Positions 43,400 to 52,274 of a DNA stretch of 64,000 nucleotides are shown here, in pieces. This stretch comes from Microbaculum sp051390635. GTDB taxonomy: Bacteria > Pseudomonadota > Alphaproteobacteria > Rhizobiales > Tepidamorphaceae. The stretch lies in NCBI RefSeq assembly GCF_051390635.1, contig NZ_JBPODT010000004.1, positions 248,001 to 312,000 on the forward strand. Direction: 5' to 3'. The notes beneath the pieces were generated by a model. That model worked only from the letters and a program-made list of their open reading frames with translations. It ran no database searches and was not told the origin of the DNA. Position 1 is the first letter of the stretch. Each line of letters begins with the position of its first letter. The position numbers and the translations under genes were made by a program.

Positions 43400-43913
43400 C
43401 TTGATCGCTCCTTGTCCTATCGTCTTAAGACGCTTGGTTCGACCGGCCTTTTTGGGCCTCGTTCATCGAACCGAGGGCGACCCTACGCTCCACGCGTTAC
43501 GAACAACTTAATTCGATCGTACACATCTGCAGGTAATTTACAGTTCAAAGCCTTTGGTGAACGATTTAATATCGCTCTTTATTCATCGATAGGCCCTAGA
43601 TTTTTTATATTTAGTTCGGTTAAACGCCGTTAACCACACCGGCTTCCGGAGTATAGACTTTTATATTTCCAAAAATGCCCGAATCCCTATAGTATATCAT
43701 GATTCAATACGCTTTAATTGGACGAGAAAATTTCATTTCTGATGACCGTCCGTCGGCTCGTGGCGACGAAAGATCGTAATCGGCGCCGCTGAGCCGGTCC
43801 CACGTCAAACAGAACCGGCGCCCGGTAATTCATCGCCGGCGGCGTTGGCAATTCGTTTACCAATATTTCGGTACAGTCCACGCACGTGAGTAGGTTGCGG
43901 AAGGATGTTCGCC
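43400..43913. other. 514-bp AT-rich intergenic region between divergent pilus genes
   Basis: No gene of credible length is seen on either strand. The segment 43500-43750 is clearly AT-rich against a GC-rich window. It should hold the flp promoter (leftward) and that of the secretin-N-domain gene (rightward). GGTTAA-N6-TTAACC at 43618-43635 is a perfect palindrome resembling a CtrA site with a 6-bp rather than 7-bp spacer. A long 5' untranslated region or a small RNA is possible; nothing shows it. Confidence 0.6.
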
Positions 43914-44396
43914 ATGCCGATCTTCATGCCGGTCTTCAGGGGAATTCTCGCGGGCGCGCTGTTTGTGGCCGTCGCGGCCGCCGCATCGCGGCCTGCAGTC
44001 GCCCTCGAAGACACCCTCCTCGTCGAGGTCGATCGCGCAAAGATCGTGAAGCTTGATCAGCCCGCCGCGACCGTCATTATCGGCAATCCCTCAATTGCCG
44101 ACGCCCTCGTTCATAACCGCGAAATGCTGGTCGTGACCGGCAAGAGCTTCGGCGTGACCAACATGATCGTTCTGGATGCGTCCGGAAAGACAATCGGCGA
44201 TCTTACTCTTCACGTGCGTGGAGACGACGTCGGCATCGTCACCGTCCAGCGCGGCCCCAGCCGACTCTCCTACAGCTGCGCCCCGACCTGCGAACGCACC
44301 TTGATGATTGGCGACATGGGCGAAAGCTACTCCGCCCTGAACACACAGATCCAGGATCGCATCGGGCTTGCGACCGGCCAGGCGGGATCCAACTGA
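43914..44396 (+). CDS. Secreted stand-alone secretin N-terminal pilus domain protein
   Basis: A 160-residue exported protein. The ATG at 43914 is preferred because GGAAGG (43900-43904 region) is at good spacing; the ATG at 43905 sits directly on it. The signal peptide ends near SRPAVA. The mature part is a single pilus-assembly N domain (VKLDQPAATVIIGNPSIADA, GVTNMIVLDASG), similar in pattern to the N-terminus of CpaC in this locus, followed by a short tail with two Cys (SYSCAPTCERT) that could form a disulfide. It lacks the secretin pore domain. Probably a periplasmic accessory of the Flp secretin. Confidence 0.78.
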   Translation: MPIFMPVFRGILAGALFVAVAAAASRPAVALEDTLLVEVDRAKIVKLDQPAATVIIGNPSIADALVHNREMLVVTGKSFGVTNMIVLDASGKTIGDLTLHVRGDDVGIVTVQRGPSRLSYSCAPTCERTLMIGDMGESYSALNTQIQDRIGLATGQAGSN

Positions 44397-44582
44397 TCCG
44401 CGCCTCCGACACTCCGGCGCACAGCTTGAGTTAACGAAGCCCTACCGCATTCCCCGAGGCTCCGGCATTGCCGGAAAGGGTTCGGCAAACATTTTCTGTC
44501 TAGATTTGGTTCGGGTACGGAAGATACCTGCGGGTGTTGCCACGCAGATGCGCGCGCTCGGAACCAACTCGGAGGCAGCGGA

Positions 44583-45122
44583 ATGATTGCTCGGCAAGCG
44601 CTGGCGGTGCGGCGGCGGCTCCTTCGCCGCTTCGCCCGTAACGATGAAGGCGCCATTGCCGTCGAGTTCGCCCTCGTCGCATTGCCGTTCTTCGCCATCC
44701 TGTTCGCGATCCTCGAAACGGCACTCATCTTCTTCGCCGGCCAGCTCATGGAAACGGGACTGGCCGACGCAGCCCGCCTCATCCGCACGGGTCAGGCACA
44801 GGAACAGAAGTTCGACAAAGCCAAGTTCAAGGAGGCCGTCTGTTCCGGCGTATTCGCTCTGCTCGACTGCGACAACGGACTGAGGATCGACGTTCGCAAG
44901 CTTCAGAACTTCAGCACCAGGCAGCCGGCGCCGATCGACGACGAGGGCAAATTCACGGACGACGACTTCGTCTACGATCCCGGCCTGGGCGGCGACATCA
45001 TGCTGGTTCGCGCCTTCTACGAGTGGCCGACCGTGCTGCCGGACTTCATCTCCCCGAGAAATCTGGCCAATGGCAACTTCCTGCTGTCCGCAGCCGCGAC
45101 ATTTCGAAACGAGCCGTTCTGA
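44583..45122 (+). CDS. TadE-like pseudopilin
   Basis: A 179-residue membrane-anchored protein. A basic N-terminus (RRRLLRRFARNDEGAIAVEF) leads into a hydrophobic helix (ALVALPFFAILFAILETALI), with Gly-Ala-x-x-Val-Glu-Phe as in TadE/TadF pseudopilins cleaved by CpaA. The periplasmic part contains two Cys (VCSGVFALLDCDNG). It begins a short rightward unit, with the next TadE-like gene 9 bp downstream. The 186-bp leader holds a small hairpin TCCGGC-ATT-GCCGGA (44461-44475), perhaps ending the preceding transcript. Confidence 0.87.
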   Translation: MIARQALAVRRRLLRRFARNDEGAIAVEFALVALPFFAILFAILETALIFFAGQLMETGLADAARLIRTGQAQEQKFDKAKFKEAVCSGVFALLDCDNGLRIDVRKLQNFSTRQPAPIDDEGKFTDDDFVYDPGLGGDIMLVRAFYEWPTVLPDFISPRNLANGNFLLSAAATFRNEPF

Positions 45123-45131
45123 GGCAACACC

Positions 45132-45671
45132 ATGACCCCGTGTAAGCGACTTCGCTGGAAAGGCCTGGGCCGGGACGAACGCGGCACGTCGGCCGTCGAA
45201 TTCGCGCTCATTCTCCCGGTGTTGATCCTGATCTACGCGGGCGGCGTCGAACTCAGCCACGCGATCACGGTCGATCGCAAACTGACCACGGCGGGCGGCT
45301 CCGTCGGCGATCTGGTCGCCCAGGGCAATATCATCAACCAGGTCGAGATGGACAACATCTTCTCCGCGGCCCAGGCGATCATGGAGCCGTACTCTTCGGC
45401 GACCCTCAAGGTCGTCGTGACCAGCGTCGACATCACATCCAAGGGCGACAAGGTGCTCGGCAGCTGTTCCTATCACGCCTCGGCGCGTGCGAAGGGATCG
45501 ATCATGTCGGTACCGGAGGGTGTCCGGGTGGAGGGAACGACCCTGGTCATCACCGAGGTTCAGTACGAGTATATTCCCACGATCGGCCAGATCCTGACGG
45601 AGTCGATCACCTTGAACGACACGTTCTACATGCGGCCCCGGCAGGGCGAAGCCGTCAAGCTGCCCTGCTGA
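45132..45671 (+). CDS. TadE/TadF-like pseudopilin
   Basis: A 179-residue protein with the same plan: basic N-terminus, DERGTSAVEFALILPVLILI (pseudopilin cleavage and helix), then a periplasmic beta-rich domain (TLKVVVTSVDITSKGDKVLG, VEGTTLVITEVQYEYIP) with a few Cys, including the last residue. TadE and TadF heterodimers are needed for Flp pilus biogenesis. It lies 9 bp after the first pseudopilin gene. Confidence 0.86.
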   Translation: MTPCKRLRWKGLGRDERGTSAVEFALILPVLILIYAGGVELSHAITVDRKLTTAGGSVGDLVAQGNIINQVEMDNIFSAAQAIMEPYSSATLKVVVTSVDITSKGDKVLGSCSYHASARAKGSIMSVPEGVRVEGTTLVITEVQYEYIPTIGQILTESITLNDTFYMRPRQGEAVKLPC

Positions 45672-45777
45672 CGAGGATTCGTCCCGGCCGCCGATCCGAA
45701 GCCATCGAAGGAATCGCAAAGGCGCGACGCATCGGGTATTCCTAGCCGAAGTCGGCTGAGGGGAGTATCCGGGCACA

Positions 45778-46761
45778 TTGGATCGTTTCTATTCCGTTCT
45801 CGCGCACACGGTCGCAGCCGAGGGTCGCGACTCCGCGGCGGCCCGCGTCGGGGTCTATGACCGCGCGCGTGTCCAGCTCGACCATCTGATCGCAGAGTCC
45901 GATCCGCCCCTGTCGGCGCAGACCGAGCGCGCCTATCGGGAAAACCTCGAGGCGGCGATCGCGCGCATCGAATCCGAATACGCGGGTCACGGCACGACGA
46001 ACGAGCCAACGTCGGAGGCCGTCGCGGCGTTCATCGGCGCGCAGCAATCGGCCGCCACCGACGACGCGCGCCCCACTGCAGCACCACCGATCACACCACC
46101 GCCGGGACCGCGCGGCGCGACCGGCTGGGACGACGAGAAACCGGGACGCTTCGCAGCGCTGCGGCTGCCGGCGCCCGTCGTCTTCGCAGCAGCGGTCATC
46201 GGCGCGATCGGCTTCGGTATCTGGCTCGTCCTCTCCTCCATATTCGCGCCCTCGCTGCCGAGCATGGATGCGGTGGCGCAGCGCCTGGATGACACCGGTG
46301 CGGCCGTCCTGTTCGTCGGCGCGGCGGCCGCGCGTCTGTCGGCGCCGGAGGACACCACCGTTTCGAACGTCAGGGAGCTGTTCGGACCGGGCGTGGTGCG
46401 GATCGAGTCGCGCGTCGAGGGCGCCTCGGCGAACCGTCGCACGCAAGGCGCGCGGATCATGTTCAGCCGCGATATCCGCGCCGCCATCGCGGACAGCACG
46501 CTTCGGCTGATCGTGGTTGCCCGTGCCGCCCCGGACAATCCCAGCCCCGAATTCGCGCTGGCGATATCGGGCGGCGCAAGGCGCAGCTCCGGATGGCAGC
46601 GTTTCGACCTCGACGAGACCTTCCGGCCCTATGCGATCGAGTACGCATTCGGCGAGGACGCGGCGTCCCGGCTGGCGCTGGTGTCGATCCTGGCCGATAC
46701 GCAAGGTGAGGGGCGCGCGATCGAGGTGAGCGAGGTCAGCCTCAAGGTGGTGCCCAACTAG
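45778..46761 (+). CDS. Unknown single-pass membrane protein linked to the tad locus
   Basis: A 327-residue protein beginning at TTG (45778), since no in-frame ATG fits; GGGGAG lies about 12 bp upstream. Residues 1-80 are helical and charged (DRFYSVLAHTVAAEGRDSAA), 85-115 Pro/Ala-rich, one transmembrane helix is near 140-165 (VVFAAAVIGAIGFGIWLVLS), and a periplasmic C-terminal domain of about 160 residues follows, probably beta-rich (GWQRFDLDETFRPYAIEYAF). I do not recognise a family. It follows the pseudopilin genes by 106 bp on the same strand, so a pilus or envelope role is possible but unproven. Confidence 0.7.
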   Translation: MDRFYSVLAHTVAAEGRDSAAARVGVYDRARVQLDHLIAESDPPLSAQTERAYRENLEAAIARIESEYAGHGTTNEPTSEAVAAFIGAQQSAATDDARPTAAPPITPPPGPRGATGWDDEKPGRFAALRLPAPVVFAAAVIGAIGFGIWLVLSSIFAPSLPSMDAVAQRLDDTGAAVLFVGAAAARLSAPEDTTVSNVRELFGPGVVRIESRVEGASANRRTQGARIMFSRDIRAAIADSTLRLIVVARAAPDNPSPEFALAISGGARRSSGWQRFDLDETFRPYAIEYAFGEDAASRLALVSILADTQGEGRAIEVSEVSLKVVPN

Positions 46762-46795
46762 GCCGCCGGCGCCCGCCGGCACACGCCACCCGAGA

Positions 46796-47770
46796 TCAGC
46801 GTACGAAGCCGAGCATCACCGATTCCGGCACAAGGGCCAGCCGGCTCGTCGTTTCGCCCTCGCTGCGAAACGCCGCTGCCTGGCGGCGGGCGTCGCACCG
46901 GCCCCGCCACCAGGGGGCGAGCGCCGAGGGCGCGCGCAACAGCAGATAGGCCGGCAGCAGCAGCTCGAACAGGTGCCAGCGCAGCCACAGCCGCCGCCGC
47001 ATGCCCGGCGAAATATCCTTCATCCAGATCAGACGGCGGTTGCGGAACAGGCGTTGCTGATAGTCCGGCGGCTTGTCGAGAAACCCGGACGCGCCGTCGG
47101 CGGAGGCGGACCCGACATGCCAGGCCCTGGCCGCCGGGCAATAGAGCGCCTTCCAGCCGCGGTGCTGCATGCGGAACCACAGGTCGAGATCCTCGTAGCC
47201 CGTGCCGAACCGCTCGTCGTAGCAATAGCCGTGAACCGCGCGCATGTCGTCCAGCATGGCGCGGCGCATCAGCGGCATCGAGCCGGAGACGCCGAAGGCA
47301 TAGGTATCCTCGGAGGTCGGGACCCAGCGGCCGCGCAACTCCCGCGACACGAACAGCGCGCCGGCGCTCGGGCGCGGCAGGTCGGTCCGCTCGCCGTCCA
47401 CCCAGGCGAACTCCTTGCCGCCGACGACGCCGATCTCCGGGTCCGCCTCTCCACGGCCGACCACGGTCGAAACGTAGTCGGGCGACAGATAGACATCGTT
47501 TCCCAGCGGCATCACCCAGTCACCGGACGCCTCGGCGATGCCGGCGTTCATGCCGGCGGCGAAGCCGCGATTCCCCGGCAGCCGGATCAGCCTGTCGGGC
47601 TCGCCAACCGCCAGGCACTTTTCCACCGATCCGTCCGCGGAATCGTTATCGACCAGAATAAGCTCGATCTCGGGGTATTCCTGCGCCCGAACGGCGCGAA
47701 AACACTCCACGACGCGGTTTCCGCCGTTCCAGTTCAGGAGAACGATACTGACGCGCGGAATGGCGTTCAT
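46796..47770 (-). CDS. Family 2 glycosyltransferase (rhamnosyltransferase-like)
   Basis: A 324-residue GT-A-fold enzyme. The N-terminal SIVLLNWNGGNRVVECFRAV and LILVDNDSADGSVEKCL bind the sugar nucleotide, RGFAAGMNAGIAEASGDWVM and LGNDVYLSP are the metal/diphosphate region (Asn-Asp in place of Asp-x-Asp), and GYEDLDLWFRMQHRGWKALY is the catalytic ED motif. Such enzymes often transfer rhamnose to surface polysaccharides. It reads away from cysD, at the edge of the glycan island; acceptor unknown. Confidence 0.85.
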   Translation of the reverse strand: MNAIPRVSIVLLNWNGGNRVVECFRAVRAQEYPEIELILVDNDSADGSVEKCLAVGEPDRLIRLPGNRGFAAGMNAGIAEASGDWVMPLGNDVYLSPDYVSTVVGRGEADPEIGVVGGKEFAWVDGERTDLPRPSAGALFVSRELRGRWVPTSEDTYAFGVSGSMPLMRRAMLDDMRAVHGYCYDERFGTGYEDLDLWFRMQHRGWKALYCPAARAWHVGSASADGASGFLDKPPDYQQRLFRNRRLIWMKDISPGMRRRLWLRWHLFELLLPAYLLLRAPSALAPWWRGRCDARRQAAAFRSEGETTSRLALVPESVMLGFVR

Positions 47771-48005
47771 GGAACAGGATGCTCAAATGCCGCCGCGCGG
47801 GCATACGGATTTTGCTGCACTGCACAAGGGTCTTTTCTCATAGGGATCGCTTCGTTATAAGGCGCCGCATTCATTTTACGTAGTCCGCGCCGATCGCTAT
47901 AGACACCAGCGACAGTCGGCGGTCGCGGACCGACCCGAGGCCTCTCTGGAATTCGGCGCCGACTCCACAAGGCGACGCGCCGTGTACGTAACAAGAAGAG
48001 ATCCC

Positions 48006-48800
48006 ATGAACCATCTCGACGAGCTCGAAGCCCAGAGCATCTACATCTTTCGCGAAGCCTTCAACCGCATCGACAACATCGCGATGCTGTGGAGCCTCGG
48101 CAAGGATTCCAATGTGATGCTGTGGCTCGCCCGCAAGGCGTTCTTCGGACACGTGCCCTTCCCGGTCATGCATGTCGACACGGGCAAGAAGTTCAAGGAA
48201 ATGTACGCGTTCCGCGACCGCTACGCCGAGGAGTGGAACCTGAAGTTCATCCGCGAGGAATGCCCGCCGGTCGAGGCGACCGACGAGACGCTGCCTCCCG
48301 CCGCCCGTTCCGCCGCGCGCAAGACGCTGGGCCTGAAGGCGGCGCTCGAAAAGCACAAGTTCAACGCCCTGTTCGCCGGCATCCGGCGCGACGAGGAGGC
48401 GCTCAGGGCCAAGGAACGCGTGTTCAGCCCGCGCGGAGAGACCGGCCAGTGGGACTTCCGCGACCAGCCGCCGGAGTTCTGGGACCAGTACAAGACCGAC
48501 TTCCCGCCCGGAACCCATATCCGCGTGCACCCGCTCCTGCACTGGACCGAGATCGATATCTGGCGCTACTCGGCGCGCGAGGGCATCCCGCTCATCTCGC
48601 TGTACTTCGCCAACAACGGCAAGCGCTACCGGTCCCTGGGCGACGAAGACATCACCTTCCCGGTCGATTCCACGGCCTCCACCGTCGAGGAGATCGTCGA
48701 GGAACTGATGACCACCAAGGTGTCCGAGCGCGCCGGCCGCGCCATGGACCACGAGGCCGAAGACTCCTTCGAGCGCCTGCGCGCCGAAGGCTACATGTAA
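48006..48800 (+). CDS. cysD: Sulfate adenylyltransferase subunit CysD
   Basis: A 264-residue PP-loop ATP sulfurylase subunit that makes APS from sulfate and ATP together with CysN. The ATG at 48006 follows AAGAAGAG; an in-frame codon at 47982 is less likely. The PP-loop is WSLGKDSNVMLWLARKAF; HVDTGKKFKEMYAFRD, GIRRDEEALRAKERVFSPR and VHPLLHWTEIDIWRYSAREG are conserved CysD blocks. It is followed 23 bp later by the CysN-CysC fusion, and no cysH/I or sulfate permease adjoins. That fits supply of PAPS to the nearby sulfotransferases rather than cysteine synthesis. Confidence 0.95.
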   Translation: MNHLDELEAQSIYIFREAFNRIDNIAMLWSLGKDSNVMLWLARKAFFGHVPFPVMHVDTGKKFKEMYAFRDRYAEEWNLKFIREECPPVEATDETLPPAARSAARKTLGLKAALEKHKFNALFAGIRRDEEALRAKERVFSPRGETGQWDFRDQPPEFWDQYKTDFPPGTHIRVHPLLHWTEIDIWRYSAREGIPLISLYFANNGKRYRSLGDEDITFPVDSTASTVEEIVEELMTTKVSERAGRAMDHEAEDSFERLRAEGYM

Positions 48801-48823
48801 GCCCGCAGCCCCGTCATTCCATT

Positions 48824-50752
48824 ATGTCCGAAAGCCCCGTCATGAACGCTGGTCCGATCTCCGCAACCGCCGCCGCCAACCGCGCCGCGACCCGACAGCT
48901 CCTGCGCATCGTCATCGTCGGCCATGTCGATCACGGCAAGTCGACGCTGGTCGGCCGCCTGTTCCACGACACCGGCTCGCTGCCCGACGGCAAGTTCGAG
49001 GCGATCCGCAAGATGTGCGAACGCCGCGGCATGCCGTTCGAGTGGGCGTTCCTGATGGACGCGATGCAGGCCGAACGCGACCAGGGCATCACCATCGATA
49101 CCGCGCAGATCTGGTTCAAGACCGAGAAGCGCGACTACACGATCATCGACGCGCCCGGCCACAAGGAATTCCTCAAGAACATGATCACCGGCGCGGCCCA
49201 GTCCGACGCCGCCGTTCTGGTGATCGACGCCACCGAGGGCGTTCAGGAGCAGTCGCGCCGGCACGGCTATCTGCTGCACCTGCTCGGCGTCCGGCAGATC
49301 GCGGTCGCCGTCAACAAGATGGACGCGGTCGGCTATCGCGAGGACGTCTTCACCAAGATCGAGGCGGAATACCGTGACTATCTCGCCTCGATCGGCGTGA
49401 CGCCGACCTTCGTGGTGCCGGTGTCGGCGCGCGAAGGCGACAACATCGCCACCCGCTCGCAGGCCATGGAATGGTACGACGGGCCGACCGTCGTCGGCGC
49501 GCTCGACTCCTTCCAGCTTCCCGCGACGTCTGTCGACCGGCCGCTGCGGTTCCCGATCCAGGACGTCTACAAGTTCGACGACCGGCGCATCCTGGCCGGA
49601 CGCATCGAATCCGGCCGCCTTCATGTCGGCGACGAGCTGATGTTCTCGCCGTCGAACAACACCGCGCGGGTCAAGTCGATCGAGGTGTGGCCCGAACCGT
49701 CCGATTCGGACGCGCGCCCGAAGACGGTCGGCGCCGGGCAGTGCATCGGCATCACGCTCGACGATCAGCTGTTCGTCGAACGCGGCGAAATGGCCTCGCA
49801 CACCACCAACCCGCCGATCGAGACCGAGGTGTTCCGGGCCAAGCTGTTCTGGCTCGGCCGCAAGCCCCTGGAAAAGGGCAAGGTCTACAAGATGAAGATC
49901 GGCACCGGCGAGACACGGGTCACGGTGCAGGAGATCGAGCATGTGCTCGACACCACCGACCTGTCGTCGTCGACCACCTCGAAGGTCGAGCGCAACCAGG
50001 TCGGCGAGGTCGTCCTGCGCTCCCGCCGCCTGCTGGCCCTCGACGAACACACCCGCAACGGCCGCACCGGCCGCTTCGTGCTGATCGACGGCTACGACAT
50101 CGCCGGCGGCGGCATCATCTCGATGGAGGGCTACGCCGACCAGCGCCAGCTCGTCACCCAGCGCGCCAAGAACATCACGCGCGTCGAGCACGGCGTGCCG
50201 ACCGGCGAGCGCGAGCGCCAGAACGGCCACAAGGGCGGCGTGCTCTGGTTCACCGGCCTGTCCGGCGCCGGCAAGTCGACACTCGCCACCAAGCTCGAAC
50301 GGGCGCTGTTCGATCGCGGCTACCAGACCTACGTGCTGGACGGCGACAACATCCGCTTCGGCCTCAACGCCAATCTCGGCTTCTCGCCGGAGGAGCGCGC
50401 GGAGAACATCCGCCGCGTCGGCGAGGTGGCGGCGCTGTTCTCGCGGGCCGGCCTGGTGACCATCACCGCCTTCATCTCGCCCTACCAGTCGGACCGCGAG
50501 CGCGCGCGCAAGGCAGCGGGCGAGCACTTCCACGAGGTCTACATCAAGGCGGATCTGGGGACCTGCGAGGAGCGCGACCCGAAGGGCCTGTACGCCAAGG
50601 CGCGCACCGGAGAGATCAAGGACTTCACCGGCATCTCGGCGCCCTACGAGGCCCCCGACACCGCCGAGCTGATCATCGACACCAGCAACCTGTCGATCGA
50701 CCAGGCCCTTGAAGAACTGCTCGGATACGTGGAAAAGACGTTCCGCAGTTAG
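48824..50752 (+). CDS. cysNC: CysN-CysC fusion: sulfate adenylyltransferase GTPase subunit plus APS kinase
   Basis: A 642-residue bifunctional enzyme (NodQ-like). The N-terminal about 440 residues are the CysN GTPase: VIVGHVDHGKSTLVGRLFHD, DAPGHKEF and NKMDAVGY. The C-terminal about 190 residues are APS kinase: VLWFTGLSGAGKSTLATKLE, LDGDNIRFGLNANLGFS, and GLYAKARTGEIKDFTGISAP. With CysD it turns sulfate into PAPS, the donor for sulfotransferases. The ATG at 48824 is taken; Met7 (48842) is possible. Confidence 0.95.
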   Translation: MSESPVMNAGPISATAAANRAATRQLLRIVIVGHVDHGKSTLVGRLFHDTGSLPDGKFEAIRKMCERRGMPFEWAFLMDAMQAERDQGITIDTAQIWFKTEKRDYTIIDAPGHKEFLKNMITGAAQSDAAVLVIDATEGVQEQSRRHGYLLHLLGVRQIAVAVNKMDAVGYREDVFTKIEAEYRDYLASIGVTPTFVVPVSAREGDNIATRSQAMEWYDGPTVVGALDSFQLPATSVDRPLRFPIQDVYKFDDRRILAGRIESGRLHVGDELMFSPSNNTARVKSIEVWPEPSDSDARPKTVGAGQCIGITLDDQLFVERGEMASHTTNPPIETEVFRAKLFWLGRKPLEKGKVYKMKIGTGETRVTVQEIEHVLDTTDLSSSTTSKVERNQVGEVVLRSRRLLALDEHTRNGRTGRFVLIDGYDIAGGGIISMEGYADQRQLVTQRAKNITRVEHGVPTGERERQNGHKGGVLWFTGLSGAGKSTLATKLERALFDRGYQTYVLDGDNIRFGLNANLGFSPEERAENIRRVGEVAALFSRAGLVTITAFISPYQSDRERARKAAGEHFHEVYIKADLGTCEERDPKGLYAKARTGEIKDFTGISAPYEAPDTAELIIDTSNLSIDQALEELLGYVEKTFRS

Positions 50753-50788
50753 CCGGCCGACAGTGCCGGGTCGCGGCATGCGGCCGGC
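50752..50788 (+). terminator. GC hairpin after cysNC
   Basis: GCCGGCCG (50752-50759, overlapping the stop codon's last base) pairs with CGGCCGGC (50781-50788). No T run follows, so termination is uncertain; the next gene starts at 50831. Confidence 0.35.
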
Positions 50789-50830
50789 CGGCGCGGAAAC
50801 GTCGCGCCGCCGGCCGTGCTGGGATCGGGT

Positions 50831-52264
50831 ATGGTCTTCTCGTCGATCGAGTTTCTGATCTTCTTCCTGCCGGCCGCGATCGGCCTGTATTTCCTAGTGC
50901 CGGTGGCCGCCCGCAACGCGGTCCTGCTGGTCGCCAGCGTCCTGTTCTACGTGTGGGGATCGGGCGCCCTCGTCCTGATCCTGATCGCCTCCATCGTCCT
51001 CAACTTCGCCTGCGGCGCGGTCGTGGCGCGGGCGCGCACCAGCGGCGACCGGCGCCTGACGGTCGCCGGCATCGCCGGCGCGGTCGCCGCGAACCTGGCG
51101 ATCCTGGGCTATTTCAAATACGCCAACTTCATCGTCGCCCAGGTCAACGACGTCGGCACCATGACCGGGCTCGGCACCATCGCCTGGGACGGGGTGATCC
51201 TGCCGATCGGCATCTCGTTCTACACCTTCCAGGCGATGTCCTACGTGTTCGACGTGGCGCGCGGGGCGGCACGGCCGGCGCGCAGCCTCGTCGATTTCGC
51301 GCTCTACGTCTCGATGTTCCCGCAGCTCGTCGCCGGCCCGATCGTACGCTACGCGACGATCGCCGAGGCGCTCGTCGAGCGGCGCACCCGTTTCGACGAC
51401 TTCGCCGAAGGGGCGCAGCGCTTCGCGCTGGGACTGGTCAAGAAGGTGGTGATCGCCGACAGCGTCGCGCCCATCGCCGACGCCGCCTTCGCCACGTCGT
51501 CGGGCGACCTGACCTTCTCGGCCGCCTGGATCGGGCTCGTCGCCTACACGATCCAGATCTATTTCGACTTTTCAGGCTATTCCGACATGGCGATCGGGCT
51601 CGGCCGCATTCTCGGCTTCCGGTTCCCGGAGAACTTCGACCGGCCCTATTCGGCGCATTCGATCACCGAGTTCTGGCGGCGCTGGCACATGAGCCTGTCG
51701 AGCTGGTTCCGCGACTATCTTTACATTCCCCTCGGCGGAAACCGCGGCGGCGCCCTGCGCACCTACGCCAACCTGTGGATCGTGTTCCTGGTCACCGGCC
51801 TATGGCACGGCGCGGCCTGGACCTTCGTGCTCTGGGGCGCGTGGCACGGGCTGCTTCTCGTCGCCGAGCGGCTGACCGGCTGGCGCGAGCTGACGCTCCG
51901 GACGCTGCCGGCGGTGATCGGCGCGCGGGCGCTGACGCTGCTCCTGGTGATGGCCGGCTGGGTCCTGTTCCGCGCCCCCGATCTCGGTGCCGCGCTCGGC
52001 TACTACGCCGCACTGGCGACGCCGGAGATGGCGGGTCTTCCCGATGCCGTGGCGCAGGCCGCGACCAATCGGGCGTCCACGGTGCTGTCGCTCGCCGCGC
52101 TCGTGTTCGTGCTGCCGCGCGGCTTCCGCATGCCGGATCTGCTGCTTCGCGACGGCATCGCGGGCCTCGCCGGGCGCGTCCTTGTCGTCGGCGCCGGCTA
52201 CTACTACGCCCTGACGCTCGTCATCGCGGGCGCCTTCACCAGCTTCATCTATTTCCAGTTCTAG
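50831..52264 (+). CDS. MBOAT-family O-acyltransferase (AlgI-like)
   Basis: A 477-residue polytopic membrane protein. It begins MVFSSIEFLIFFLPAAIGLY, the standard AlgI/DltB opening; WRRWHMSLSSWFRDYLYIPL and VTGLWHGAAWTFVLWGAWHG carry the conserved His residues. AlgI-type enzymes pass acetyl groups across the inner membrane to a periplasmic SGNH partner that acetylates a polysaccharide. The next gene, 10 bp downstream, is that partner. The ATG at 50831 follows GGGATCGGG. Confidence 0.93.
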   Translation: MVFSSIEFLIFFLPAAIGLYFLVPVAARNAVLLVASVLFYVWGSGALVLILIASIVLNFACGAVVARARTSGDRRLTVAGIAGAVAANLAILGYFKYANFIVAQVNDVGTMTGLGTIAWDGVILPIGISFYTFQAMSYVFDVARGAARPARSLVDFALYVSMFPQLVAGPIVRYATIAEALVERRTRFDDFAEGAQRFALGLVKKVVIADSVAPIADAAFATSSGDLTFSAAWIGLVAYTIQIYFDFSGYSDMAIGLGRILGFRFPENFDRPYSAHSITEFWRRWHMSLSSWFRDYLYIPLGGNRGGALRTYANLWIVFLVTGLWHGAAWTFVLWGAWHGLLLVAERLTGWRELTLRTLPAVIGARALTLLLVMAGWVLFRAPDLGAALGYYAALATPEMAGLPDAVAQAATNRASTVLSLAALVFVLPRGFRMPDLLLRDGIAGLAGRVLVVGAGYYYALTLVIAGAFTSFIYFQF

Positions 52265-52274
52265 GGCCGGGACG

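Noticed and set aside
48791..50779. A 662-codon minus-strand frame opposite cysNC
   Set aside because: Antisense shadow of a strongly conserved bifunctional enzyme.
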